Positions 12,263 through 25,800 of a stretch of 62,000 bases of DNA are shown piece after piece. This DNA is from Branchiostoma floridae. Its lineage: Eukaryota > Chordata > Leptocardii > Amphioxiformes > Branchiostomatidae. The stretch lies in NCBI RefSeq assembly GCF_000003815.2, contig NC_049979.1, forward strand, positions 8,618,413-8,680,412, in the 5' to 3' direction. Made by a program: the position numbers and the translations under genes. Under the pieces are notes generated by a model. It was not told the DNA's origin. It did not search any database and worked only from the letters and a program-made list of their open reading frames with translations. The first letter of the stretch is position 1; each line of letters opens with the position of its first letter.

Positions 12263-13054
12263 ACATTCCAGTGTTGACACATGAGGTGTTCCAGAGGTAA
12301 ACAGAAAGGTGTGTACCTGCTGGAATGGCAGCCTGGGGAGTGCCGCTATGACCCCCAGGGGAGACGTAAGACGAAATAGTCTCTTGTCCTTCCTGCTCTG
12401 CTGTCTTCCTTCCAATTACACTCAACTGCCTCATGAATACCTGCGGTATTCTGGGCCAGGTCTGATGATGGGTCTCTATGTAAGAGGTGGGAGATAAATC
12501 ATGGGGAACTCCCGTGGGGTGACGGGGACCTGTGGACATTTGCCACCCAGGGCGGGGACACAGGAAGAGCCCAAGTGAGGCTGACAGGTACTTGTGACAG
12601 GTATATATTGTTCCGTCATTCCGCAAAGAGTGGGTTCCTAGCAGGGTTCGTTCTGGAATTTTTTTTTGTGGGGAGGGGATTATCATTTGATCTTTCCAGA
12701 TTACATATCAGTTTTATGATTGTATTACATTTATGATAGCGCCCAGCCTGTATCTAGGAAACAGCACACACCAATTAAGAATCCAGCCAAGAATCCTGCT
12801 ATGTAAGCTAGAAGGTTCCTAGATGGTTCTAGGAAGTTCAATACTATGTAATAACATTATTGCATGTAACATTGTGTGAAGCATGCCTAGTTCCTATTGA
12901 TAGAAATTTGAACAATGCATTAGGTATGATAATTTGCTAAGGTATGCATACTCTTATGTTAAAAGCATGATATTTTACGATAGTGTCAACTTTCTTAAAC
13001 ATATATCTTTAAGTAATGATAGCCCCAACATTAGGACAGCAGGAGGTCTTCTTT
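12263..13054. other. AT-rich intergenic DNA, nothing recognised
   Basis: Overlapping ORFs of up to 141 codons on both strands in 12158-12686 show no family similarity. The rest is AT-rich without inverted or tandem structure that I could see. Confidence 0.5.
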
Positions 13055-13187
13055 TAGCCTAGTATCCAGCCGTATTTTAGCTCCTAAGTCTCTTCTGTCC
13101 TTCACCCCTTGCATAGACCCGTTCTCCAGTCCTCTTTCCTCGCAAAGAAGAGACTCAGGAGCTATAATACGGCTGGATACCAGGCTA
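13055..13187. mobile_element. MITE with TAGCCTGGTATCCAGCC inverted ends
   Basis: About 133 bp with inverted ends of roughly 40 bp: left TAGCCTAGTATCCAGCCGTA, right the reverse complement of TAGCCTGGTATCCAGCCGTA, both continuing through AGCTCCTAAGTCTCTTCT or close variants. The target-site duplication is unclear. Its right end is also the left part of every unit of the 121-bp array. The same terminal motif recurs at 24146, 26366 and 33572 in this window, which shows a family. Confidence 0.8.
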
Positions 13188-13742
13188 GTTTTCTGTAGCC
13201 CCTAACACACGTGGATGTGCGGCTTCAGGAGACGTCCTGGTTGTGCAGAGCAGCTTGGCTATCTGTCCCTGTCACTTAGCGCCTATAATACGGCTGGATA
13301 CCAGGCTAGTTTTCTGTAGCCCCTAACACACGTGGATGTGCGGCTTCAGGAGACGTCCTGGTTGTGCAGAGCAGCTTGGCTATCTGTCCCTGTCACTTAG
13401 CGCCTATAATACGGCTGGATACCAGGCTAGTTTTCTGTAGCCCCTAACACACGTGGATGTGCGGCTTCAGGAGACGTCCTGCTTGTGCGGGGCAGCTTGG
13501 CTATCTGTCCCTGTCACTTAGCGCCTATAATACGGCTGGATACCAGGCTAGTTTTCTGTAGCCCCTAACACACGTGGATGTGCGGCTTCAGGAGACGTCC
13601 TGGTTGTGCAGAGCAGCTTGGCTATCTGTCCCTGTCACTTAGCGCCTATAATACGGCTGGATACCAGGCTAGTTTTCTGTAGCCCCTAACACACGTGGAT
13701 GTGCGGCTTCAGGAGACGTCCTGCTTGTGCGGGGCAGCTTGG
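13055..13742 (-). other. CDIN1: CDIN1 3' UTR region, with MITE and tandem array
   Basis: Directly after the stop codon come the five 121-bp repeats and then a MITE, so the 3' UTR must run into repeated DNA unless polyadenylation is very early. No AATAAA was found on the minus strand between the stop and about 12540. The true transcript end is not determined. Confidence 0.5.
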
Positions 13743-13768
13743 CTATCTGTCCCTGTCACTTAGCGCCT
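13159..13768. repeat. 121-bp tandem array, five copies, carrying the CDIN1 stop codon
   Basis: Units begin at about 13159, 13280, 13401, 13522 and 13643, with an exact period of 121 bp. Each unit reads, on the plus strand, the end of the 13055-13187 MITE, then about 70 bp of 3' UTR, then ctatctgtccctgtcactta and gcgcct. That last block is the reverse complement of the last CDIN1 codons and stop. Copies are nearly identical; three substitutions separate two types (ggttgtgcagagc, type A; gcttgtgcggggc, type B). The order is A A B A B from low to high coordinates. The right edge is at 13768, where exon sequence becomes unique. Array size may be affected by assembly. Confidence 0.95.
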
Positions 13769-13881
13769 GCAGAGTGGTGAAGGAGTCTGGGAAGTGGTCC
13801 ATCAGCACAATGCCCTTGTCAGCGTTCACGTCCAGCTCATCGATAAAGCCGAACCAGTAGATCACCATGCCCGGCCCAAAC
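13743..13881 (-). CDS. CDIN1: CDIN1 last coding exon and stop
   Basis: 139 bp of coding sequence on the minus strand, acceptor ctgtgttaag, with the stop TAG at 13743-13745. It encodes [20 protein letters not shown], then [18 protein letters not shown], then ALSDRDR and the stop. Human CDIN1, as recalled, has [20 protein letters not shown], then ERGILLKACFPTNIVTL and CHSIA. The strongly hydrophobic VIYW(Y/F)GFI strand is intact. The final seven codons and the stop lie inside the sequence that is repeated in the 121-bp tandem array (13159-13768), so the C-terminal tail ALSDRDR may be lineage-specific and was defined by, or copied by, the array. Confidence 0.96.
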
Positions 13882-16800
13882 CTTAACACAGGAAACACAG
13901 GGAGACAAGTGTTAAACATAGCAAACAACAGAGTGGGGAATATGTAGTACAACTGTTCCCTTGCTGTTAATAGGCATCTTCTGACACCTGTTCCGCAATA
14001 CCCTCCATTGTATATGTATATGGAGAATCTCAGTAAATAAATAAATAAATAAGTGGTTAAAAGAATAGATGGCATTCTAAGAGATATAGAATCAAGCTGT
14101 TAAACACTGCAAACAACTGAGTGGAGAATATGTATGTCTGTTCCTTAGATGTTCATCTTTAAAACAATTGATGCCATTTAAAGGATATAAGTACGTTTAA
14201 ATGGCACCTTTTGGAGCATTCAGTAACTTCCCATACAGTAATATTGTCATGTGACCAGATGAGGTCATGCGATCACTGGGATAGTTCCATTCACAGATGA
14301 TTTCTGACAACAGAACTTGTTTTTCTTTAATTTCTGGCTTGTTACGTTTCCTTAATTTCTGGTTTGTAAATTATTATCTGATTCCATTTGCTGGCATCTT
14401 TGTACACTGATCTTCCATTGCCATTACAGCATTTTTTTAGGGAGAAAGTTTGTTTTTCAGTACTTGTTTAGTCTCTGCCAGTGTATTATAAGACAGCCTC
14501 CAGAGTGATATAACAGCATGCTTATACAATACCAGCGGATGATGAGCTTCAAAAGTGGCAGACATAATAGTTAACTGGCGGCATTAAAAAACGCTGCACA
14601 AAATAAACCCAGCACTGTAACAGGAGCCTGTAACACTATAGCCACATTACACACCATCAAGCTCATCCCGCTCAAAATCACCTCCTTGTGCAGAATTCAT
14701 GGGGAGAGCCACACAGTTTCATTTGCAGTTTTTACTGTCCTCTGTAACGATGGACAATAAAGACAAACTTGATCCTTTTTACTGCCCGGCTCAATAGGCT
14801 GGACATATTTCTGTCAGGGATGAGTGAAATGATGACAAACGGCCAAGCCTCTACTTCTGCCCTGTCCAATATTGCTCCCAAGCACCGCTGTACAAGCATA
14901 GATTGTCGTCCCGAATGGAAGGAAGAGACTGTTAGATAGCCGGCCGGTGTTGTGAGAGCATGTAAGGGATGCCTTCGTATGTAAAGCAGCTGTACGTTAT
15001 CTTGTTCAACCACACACTAGCATCTTCCACCGCCAACCAAGCCACTGGTACTGATAACTGGGCTCGTCTCAAAACGCCCAACACCAGGTAACCAAAACAC
15101 ATACTAAAGATAACCTGCGGTACATAACAGAGTTGAGCCCATCCAAAGTGATGACACCTGCCTGGAGCTTTTTACAAGTTCAAAGAGACAAAAGAAGGAG
15201 GTTTCAAAGTTCACTCCCACACTAGTTAAATTAGTTCAACCAAGGTTCAATAGCTGGAAAACTTCATATTCTTCTCTCTTTGAAAACAGGGGCTCACTTC
15301 AAATTTGTAATTACTGTACATCTTAAAATGCTTATGGTGGTTTTCGAAGTTTTTGAAAAGACCACTAGCTGTGTAATAAAAACCAAATGTGTTTTGTAAT
15401 TCTACTGAACAGCAAACTTGAAACATCATGCAAACCTCCTTTTCCCTAGAAATGAAACCACTACAAAAGTAAATGCACTTACAGTACAACTGCCGTGGCT
15501 GAATTTAAATACAAAACCTTACCAAAACCAAATAACATCATGTTTAGGTGGTATCACTGCACTGGTGTGGCACTGCGGGGTTCGAAAGATTTCTCAATGA
15601 ATTTCAGAGATAAAGAAAATTTTCTTACGTTTTGTGTATTTTGTTTTTTTCTAAGTCATACTTTTACATATTAGGCAATATCTAAATTATAAAAAAATTG
15701 GCAAAAATAACACAACAGTGCCGCAGTAAACGAACCCTGCAGTACCGCACCGGTGCCCCAAGTGCAGTGAGACACCACCTTTACACTACAGATTCAACCT
15801 AGCTTTATCATCTACTGTAAGTAAACAATTTACTGTTTTGACTTATTTCTAGAGGTGATACACTGTACCTACAATGGAAAAAGGAAGGAATGAGTTAAAA
15901 TTGCAGACAATGATCTGCTGATTTTATACATAAACTGTGATTATACAGCCTACCTCAATACTGTGTCTCCTCAGAATGACACACAGACAATCAATTCTGA
16001 GATTATGCTAAATATAATGACTGCTAATCTGTTTTGTGTTCAGAAAGATTGATTTGGTTCAGCTTAAACACTATTGGTGTCTCATGCACAATGTAGACAG
16101 AGGAGACGATTTCGAAAATTGAAGTGATTTTTATGCCACACAAAAACTTGTATCATAACTTTGTGTGATAATATGGAAATAGATTTACAGAATGTTGTAG
16201 ATGTAGTCATATTTTTTTCAAACGCACTTTTGAAAAGGTAATGGTATCCTACAATACTTTGCATTCAAACTGCAGTGGATCTGTATGCTGTCAACTCTTG
16301 ATATCATCGCATTGTTCTTATTTTCTGCACGAAATGACTTTTCCTCCAAGTATTTCAATAATAAACTGCTGGAGTGAATTATGTCAGAGACATTTTATCA
16401 ACTTTGTGCTGGGAGGTAGATTTACTATCAGGCTCTCTGGGGTAAACATTAATATTGGTTTAGTTTTTTGTTCTCTGGGTAAATCCATGGGCCTCGGAGG
16501 ATTGAACAGCAATTTTCCGGAATTTGCATTCCATAATGCTTCTAATCTAATACCATTGGAAAGAGCATCTTCTCATCTGTAATGCAAACAATGGGAAGAG
16601 AATGGAGATTTACAGAACAATATGGTGTACTTCACACTTTACATTGGAGCTAATGGTTCTCCCAGGGTAGAATTCCACTTCTGCATTGTCCTCAAGTACA
16701 GGAGGGTTGAAAAGAAAAGACTATTAGCAAACAAACCGTGCGATGAAAGCCATTCCGAGCAAGGCTATCACTCTTGCAGCCAGCTATCAGGGGAGAACCC

Positions 16801-19800
16801 CTTTCACCTCTCTGGAAATGAAACCGATGTAATCAGATCCTTTCAATATTGTAGCGGGGCAATGATCGCCTTGCGAACAATGGACTGGTAATGCCGCGCT
16901 ATCAGCCCAACACCTGTCATTAGCATCAGAATGCCAACACAGTCCCTCGCATGTTGGCACACTCTCCAAATATCCCCAGGCCTCATTGTCCATGAATGAC
17001 CGAAACCGGCTTTACAAAATTACAGATTCCTGCCGGCGTGATTATCAAGCAGGCCCTCCCTACAGGGGGAAATATGTGATGGACACCGGGGTTTCGGGAG
17101 GTAATATGATAATTGCTTCAGCTCATGGGGAAAAAAATTATTTAGCGAGAATTGCGGGGGGAGCCCACGAGTGTAGCGGCCTATTCGGGAAGTGTTAGGG
17201 TTTTAATAACGCTGGGAGATAGCACACAATTGGAATGTTGTGATTCATAGCGAACGGTCTTTAAGTGATCATCGCTCTAAATTAGCCCAATATTTCTTCT
17301 GGCCTCCTCCGGGGGACCGTCTTTTGTCGAGCCTTACCGGGCGCTAACTACCGGGTGCGGCGGATGGCGATTTTCCCCGGGATCTGAAATACGACATAGA
17401 TCAGCAAGCCAGTAGACAGCTGTTGCACCTAACATCATTATTGTGTGCACAGTGGGGTGGGATATTAAATATGGCCATTTCCGATAAAAAGGTGGCCCCT
17501 GGCCACGCACCGGCACCATATGAGCCCGCGATATCATCATAAGGCTATTAGCTGCTTCTGTGTGAATTGCTTCTTTATGGCTCTTGATGGGATATGTAAT
17601 ACACCTCGTCCATCAAGCCCAACTTAAATTCCTACCTTGGAGAAAGTCAGCCGTTCTTTTAAAAAAGCTAATGACTTTGTGGTGCAAGGAGATCGGGAGT
17701 GAAGGATTTCCAGACAGTGCCGTGAGGTGGCGAGCAGAATTAATTATGCCGTTTTATTGCCTTGCTGGCAGCTTTTATGGTCATCCCAGGTTAATGGCCG
17801 GGCTCATAATGAAAGGTGATTTATGCCGCTGACCCAGCCACCGCTGGGCTGAAATATGCAGAAAATGGGATTCCCCCGCCTCGCCAATGGATTTAAGCAG
17901 CTCACTGTTAATGAAAATGTAGTCGAACCCTCTGCCATTTTCTCAGGGCTTATGGGCGCTAAGTCTGGCGATATGAAAACAATCTGACGGTCCCGCACGC
18001 TTCTGACACAGCCAGGACGGCCGAACTCATTTCCCGATCAATAGTAATCTTGTCAAATGAACCCTTCCCAGCTCCGCCACCCTTTTGGGCCGAATTCCCT
18101 GACCTTGGGTTATGGAATGCCATTTGTCATGTCGGAATGTCCTGCTCCCTTCTCAGGCTTCTTCCCACAACTTTCCAGGGCGTGGGTTTTTCTCCTGGAA
18201 ACATCTGCAAACATCTGTCAGGAAAGGGGAGACTCCGTCCTGCTAATTGCAGATTGGAAGTAGGGAACCAAGTTTGGCAGGAGAGGTAACACTTATCCGA
18301 TTAGGTTCCTTCTACGCCGGTCCTCCTTAATGTCAGAGACATTCCCCCAAACCAGGTGCTAAACATGCAAGGATGGAAAAGCAATTTGGACATGGCGAAA
18401 ACCTTAATTACAGAGGCTGAAAGGCCATGGCAGTGGTGAAAATTGCCTCCTGGGGTGGGCCACAGAAGACTGGGGCCTCACACTATTAAATTTCAATTTG
18501 AGCTCAGAAGGGTGGCCCAAGACCAGCAGAATCAATTCTCCACAGCAGATGGGAAAGTCAGAGTGGCACAGAAGGAACCTCATTCCTGAGGGTACAGAAA
18601 GGGCTTTTGATTTTCTCCCAGCCAATATGCAATATCTGGCCGCCCAATCGCCATCCGGACCAAATCTCATCTTTTCTAACTCAATTTGATGGGACTTTGA
18701 GCTGAAGTTTGGTTATGCCTCCCCCGAGACCTGGACTCCTGGTAGCTACATTTGACAGGCCATTCATATTTAACTCTAAAGTTACTTCCTGGTTCTTAAG
18801 TATTGAGCCAACTACTTCAGTAGCTGCTGTGGGTACTGCTATTGACTTCCCTGTTCTGCAGTGGGGCTACTTTACTGCTACTTAAGCCTGACGAATTACT
18901 GAATCTCTACAACGATGAAGACAGAACACTTTTAAATGACTGTAATACTTGTAGTTTATCTATGGCAGGCAGTATGCTGAACACTGTAAATATTGAAACT
19001 TTTGCATTGGTTTTATTTTCGCAGTTTTTATATAACGGTGACCTCTCCATGGCAAATATGTATTGGGACTGCTGTACTACATAATTGCTTAAAAGGGAAT
19101 TCAAAACACTGTAAAAAAAAACTCCTTTTCCCTCCTACCATGAAATAGACCCAGCAATTGAGGAATGCTAACCTGTTGTATCAACCATTTCGCTGTTAAA
19201 GAAACAGCCATTCTACAAAAAGGAAAAGAAATCTGCAGCTAGACTGTAGTTGGCTTTTCAAATTCTTTTAATTTATATGATAAAGATGAGGAATGCATTG
19301 GATTCACTAATTACTCTGAATAAACCTCATAGCTTTAGTCACACTGTATTTGCTCAACATATGTAGATATTGTGCCACATACAACACAAAAGTGCAGACT
19401 TTTCTGAAACTTATTCTTTCGGGGAAGCAATTGCGAAGTTTGGTAGAAAAGTTTGGTGCACCATCCCGGGCCCCGGGGGAGCTGTTGCACTCCTGACGGG
19501 CTTGTCCCTCCATTGGTCGCTCCCAACAAAAGGTCTGCCACACTAAGCGATGACAAATTGTGGAAAGTTGGCTGGGCCCAGAGCTAATCCACATTATCCT
19601 GCAACAATTGTGACTTCATCCTTGTCAGAGCCCATTTGGATCAGTCTGGGGTCCCTGGAGTGGCAGCACTCCCACAAAAGAATTAATTTCTAAATCTTCG
19701 CTGGATCCGGGCTGACATCTCTACACGGGATAACGTGTTCGGCCTGTCTGCTTACAGGACCCATTTGGAGGGGATGGAGAGTGGAGTTAGAGTAGTATGC

Positions 19801-22800
19801 AAAGCCCCCGTACCGCGGGGAGGGGGAAGAGGGGTCCCGGTAAATTAAAGTTTCCCCAGGAATGAAAATCACAGGGATTTGGCGGCCTAGCCGGTTGATA
19901 TGATAACAAGATTGGTGTATTTCTGGTGCTCTCCTGCGAGGCTTGTGTGCAGCCTCCGCAGTTGGGCCACAGTGTGGGGCTTACAGGGACAATATGGTCA
20001 GCAGGAACTCACAAAATCAATTTGGGAAACTGCTGGAAGCAAACTGAAACGTTTTGGAGGGAACAAAGAATGCAGAAGATCCTGCAGAACTTGACTACCT
20101 CGGTTACCACGGCTACCAGCGACACTAGCTGTCAGTAAGAAGATTTTTTCCAAGAACATCCACAGTTTTCTCAGTATGAGATATCACATGCAAATAAACA
20201 TTTTTATTAAGTTACAAAGTTATTGATGTTGAAAAATACCATACTGTATCATATTACAATATAGATGCAACTATAGGCACAAGAATCTAAATTGGGAAAA
20301 ATCTCTACAAAATTTCTCATCTGAAATCAGAAGATATTCCTGCTTGCAATCAATACAATACAATACAGATTATACAATCATTAAAAATGTGTGCTAGATA
20401 AAATGAGACCATTACAGGTGAATTATCTAATCTATACACAATCAATATGTTTCATGTCTGACAGTAACACTCTGAAAAGTCTTGGCTGTATCTGATCCAG
20501 GAGGTTATAGGGAAGATCTGACAAGAAGTGGTGGTGAGGGGGTAGCTGGGTGCTACTGCATTAACCAAGGCAATGGGTCAAAGGTCACCTGGGCAATAAA
20601 TCCCTCCAAGAGAGGCCAGCTGGCATGTGGCTCATTCAAACAACAATCTGCAGAACTAAGTGCCTCATTAATTGACAGGTGCAACTCCATATCAACAAAT
20701 AAACAAAAACAAATCGGGCATTCAGAAAATGCAAATCAAGTATTACACACCTGGTCACACCTGTCCGTAAAAAAAGGTAAGATTACTAAGAAGCAGAAAC
20801 CAAACAAAGTAAAGTTTTAGCTATCAGCACTGATTACTGTAAATTTTGAAATGTTTCAGGAGGTTTTATTTTTTTTTCGGGGTATTTTTATGAAGTATTA
20901 AGGGAAACTTCTTCATAAATTCATTACAACATAAGCATGCGTTTCTAGATGTATCACTACATGTTTGGGCGAAATTAAAACACAGCAAAGACCTCCATAT
21001 ACCCACCTATCGCGAAATTAAGAGATCGTAAATAATAAAATTTACAAGATTTGCATACCATAGAAATGCTGTCATCTTTTTATACATTTTCTTTCCATTT
21101 CCCATTGCCTGCACAGCCTGTGTGGACTAACAATATTCTTACCTCCAACTAAGACTAACAAAGGACAAAAGATTTCTGGAACAGAGGGCACATGCATTCA
21201 AGGACGATCCCTTTTACATCATGTAAAAAAAAGAAATATTTGGGTAACCAAAAAAGGAGCTTGTGGTAAAAAAAAAATGCGTATACTGCAATATGACTAG
21301 CAGTTTATAACTTACATAGTACATTGTATTACATAGTATATATATATGAACCTCATTAAAGTATTACATAGTATATATATGAACCTTATTAAAGCATGCC
21401 CAGAAGAAAACAATTTTGGACACACTTTAATGTCTCTGGATTGTGGTATAATCAGTTACTTATTTCTTCTAACTATAGTATTTACTCCAACACTGGTACG
21501 CCTCCAGTCAGCTGTGCATTTTAAACACACAGGGAAGCAACTATCATCATTGAGGCTAGTATCACTTGCAGAATGGGGTAATGAAAATATGGTAATAGCA
21601 CACTATCAGTGAAGGAAAAACACAAAACTGCTATATGCATACATGTATATGCTGATCATCTTTAGCATAAATAAATACCGTCTTCCTGAATATGAAGTCC
21701 ATATGCATGATCAGGGCTCGAAATACCACCTGCATATGCACTATAGTGCAGGTGAAATTGGAGCTGTGCAGGTATTTCTGGTGTTTACCTGCACCTAACC
21801 TGCACTGGTCCATATACTGGGTTTTATGCATACATGTCATATGATGTAAGTGTATGTGGATTGTTATTAGCTGCATTGAATGTTACTACCTGTTAAGTAT
21901 AAGAGAAAAATAGCAATTGTTCCTGAACAATTTTACTATGATCCATACTTCCTAAATTCAGAGTGGTGCAGGAAAAATTTGTCTGGTGCAGGTAATTTTC
22001 GAGCCCTGATGATAGACTACATGGTACTTTGTGAACATCATGCATTGGTGTAAGAGTGTAGTCTGTTCATCTGGCACACCCATTGTACAAAGAATCTTAT
22101 TGGTGTTACTTATGAATTACTTAGGAATTTTTTATTCTCTCTGCATAAATTTTCCCCTTTCACCTCTCACTTTTCATTGTCTGGAATGTCCTTTTTGTCT
22201 CACCAATGACAAAATATTGTACAAACTAACATGTATGCTACTTACAAGTATACAGTCTCCCGTATACAATGTATGTCGGGAATGCTTTTAGGTTTTTAGA
22301 TCGTCAGCATTACAGAATGTGACAATTTCAAATTCAAATCCATTAGCATGAGCAGTATGGGTCTACATGTATTTGCTGCCATTTCCAAGTGATTGGGAAT
22401 ATTGGAAAATATGTTAGATTAAAACTTTTATTATTATTCCAGACTTCACTTTTGTATGTCTTTCTTGGATCCAAGTTATAAGGTTTTGCAATGAAATGTG
22501 TGTATATATGATTCATTACACCACCTTTGGTAGCAACTGTTAAGCGACCTTCACTGAATGAACTTCAATGAACATCACTCTCAGTGAATAAATATCACAG
22601 ATAAAGAATAAATTTTAAGAAAATGTCTCGGATGTTTCGTTGTATTTCATAATACTTTGAAGTACTACATCATATTCCAATGATGAAATCAAAGGTCACA
22701 CAAATCCAATTTTGGTCGCTGTACTGTCGCTCCGCGGAGAGGTGGCCTATTCCGGCACATACCACCCAAACAGATGGAGTTTTGTCTGAGAAAACCGTGA

Positions 22801-25800
22801 ATCTGCACTCCAAATTTTATTCATGCAGACCCAACAAAGCCCATTGTGGAGGACATAACGCACAATTCTGATGTAATTCCCCCCTAGAGAGTCGAGAATA
22901 ATGTCTACCATGTGACATTAAAAGTCCTCTACAGAGTTGATAAATGGCTATGTTTAATGCAAGTTTAGGCCACACTTAGTTAATTCCCTGGTTAACGGAT
23001 ACCTGTTCATGGAAAAGCTTGATAAATGAGGTGAAAATCTTCTTTTAATATCCCTAAGGGATAAACCACCAATGTACAATAATATCTATCATATATGATA
23101 ACAAATATCACTTTTAACCGAGAAATTATATACAAATGTTACTCTCAATGTTATCAATGCTTTACCCTGTTACTTGTTTCATTTGTCTACCCAGCTAAAC
23201 TTGACCTAATGTTCGTCAAGACATTACCAGAAGCTGAAATGAGTCATAATAAAATTTAGTAAATGAATCATATGAACATTAATTACATTTTGTGCCCTGA
23301 TAAAAATCTATTTCCTAACTGCAGGTTTCATACTATATGTAGATACATATGCTCAGCATTGGCCTGTGCAGATAACAAGTACAAATTATGTTTACCTTTG
23401 GTACCCAAATAGTAATACTGCTGCTAACTTTATAACCCCACTCTAAATGAAGAATAGGCCAATTCTTACACATTCTTTGGACATATTTCTGTTTTTGTCC
23501 CAATAAAAAGACAAAGACACTTGGTAGATTATTGACCTGTATAAACTACATGTATGTGAAAATCATAAATAACTAGGGATCTACGGTGCATTTTCATACC
23601 AAATTAGCTTAAAGACGTTTCCTGCTGTTGAACAAAATATTTGACTAACCTGTCGAACAAACAAGAACGAAAGTCTATTACACCTGTGCTTTCTCCTCTC
23701 TTCAACTTTATGGTATTTGACCAAGAAACAATTCCCCTTGTTATTACACAATAACCCATGTGTTGGTACTTTCTACCTTAGTTGTTGGGAGGTTGGCACA
23801 GCTGGTGGATTATTATGCACAAGAATGTTGATATGCTCGTCCAATGGTCTATTGTGTCTGAGAAACAAGATGGCCGACTTTGATGCGGTAACTATGTGTG
23901 AGGAAAAGTAGGAAGGCAAACAGTTTTTATGGCTATTAATCAACACAGGTGTACTTTGGTGGAAAGTCTCCTTCACCTTAAAAGTTTGACAGGTGACCCT
24001 TGTCTATAGTAGAAGACCATATATTCTGCTTCAATAAGACAAATATTTTCAAGATGACTAAATTGGTTTCACTTTTGTAAAGTAAAAGACAATACTGAAG
24101 ATTCCATTTAAACATTTTGTTTAACTTCTTTGAAGCAAGTATACACTAGCCTGGTATCCAAACCTATTATTGCTGCCAAATCTCCTTCCTTCTCCTGCAG
24201 GGAATGAAGAGACTGAACGTCTATATTGGCGCAGAGGAACAATAAAGTATAGTGTACATGTACATAGTACATAGGTTTTTGTCACAATGTAATAGTACAT
24301 GTACGTTTTAGATATTTTTGCTACAGCTGTCTAAATGACTGTACCTGTAGCAGAGTGTTAGTAAACAATATCTTCTATGATTTTTGTTTCTTTCCAGCAC
24401 AACCTGTCCTGATTTCACCTTCACACATCTGTGCTTGTTGCTGACATGTCTATAATGTATCCTGACATGTCAGCAGACACATGTTTGCATACATAAAACA
24501 CAGCACACAGACTGCAGCTAAAGGCTGCATCATGGGGAACACCCCCAGGGAACCCTGTACCACTGCTTAATGATGTATCTCCTGTCAATAGGACTATGTT
24601 CAGTGGGTGAAAGGTAGTCTAGGTAAGAGGGGGCAGTGAAAAATACAAACGTAAAGTTCAACTTATTTTGTTTCAACACTTTTCCTTGCACTTTTTTTAG
24701 GACTACTGGTAGGTAAGTGAACATCATAATATCTGTCTTGGTCTACATATATTACAAGGATGTTAATCAATTTCAACATTAAGAACGTATGGGGAATGCA
24801 TTATTCTGTGCATTTCGACCTAAAGAACTGAGTTCTGTAAATTAAGGCATTGGGTGAGAACTTGAGCCTTCTTCTAGCAAGGAGGTTGAAAAGAGGGATA
24901 AAAAGTACAGAAGAAGAAAAGTCTTTGTTGTATGCAATGATACTTGGAATTTGGATTACTTTGAGAGCAGCTTCAGCATTGACAATAGCTGCCCAAAACC
25001 AAGTACAAGTACAAGTACAGGTGATCCTTTCTTGAGATGGTGAACTGTTTCATCCCTTTAGTGTTTCTGGGAGTTGTTCTTGTAGCATAATCACTTGTTC
25101 GGACAAATCCTCTTGCACTGGTCCCAAGCTCTGACATGACAGCAGCCAGACGCTCATGTCAGGGAAAACGATGTGTATGATGTATAGTTATATCTGGGGG
25201 ATCCCTACATGATGTACAGGGAACCCTTACTCAGACAGAGATCAAATTTCTCCAGTCCTGGACATCAATCTGTCAACACCAGTTGGACTGGCTGGATGAA
25301 AGATCTGACCTCGGGGAGTGATTGGTCAGCTGGAATTTACAGTCTGTGGTCAGTAGAGTCCGGCTGATGTATCATTCCCCTCACCATATCTGACTGACCA
25401 ATCAAACTGTCAAAACAATTTGGCCAGCATGCTACATTAGTGATGGGTTCTTGCTCCAGTCTGGATAAATCTCAGCTGTCTTCCTGTTTGTTTTATGAGC
25501 ACTTCTCCATGGATCAATTTATAAAATTCCTGATGGTTGCAGGCAGCATTTGTTTACTACTTATATTACTTACAATATGTGTTTCATTACTTTTTACAGT
25601 TTGCCAATCCACAGAAAACTTACTGAACAAATTTGAATAAAATTACATTAGAATTCTAAAATTGTATCGAGCAACCTTGGCTGTCTGCTGTAAACAGATG
25701 ACAAAAAAAAAGTTCAAATGAAGATTTACTCTCTTTCTTGATTATGCACCTACCTCGAACCTGCACATTTTTTATCATCTGAAAGATACAATTTAAGGTT

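Noticed and set aside
1-13000. Meis exons on the plus strand
   Set aside because: Looked for the TALE homeodomain (WFINARRR) and the typical C-terminal peptides in all frames given; none present.
13159-13768. CRISPR array
   Set aside because: The repeat is a contiguous 121-bp tandem unit without variable spacers, in animal DNA.
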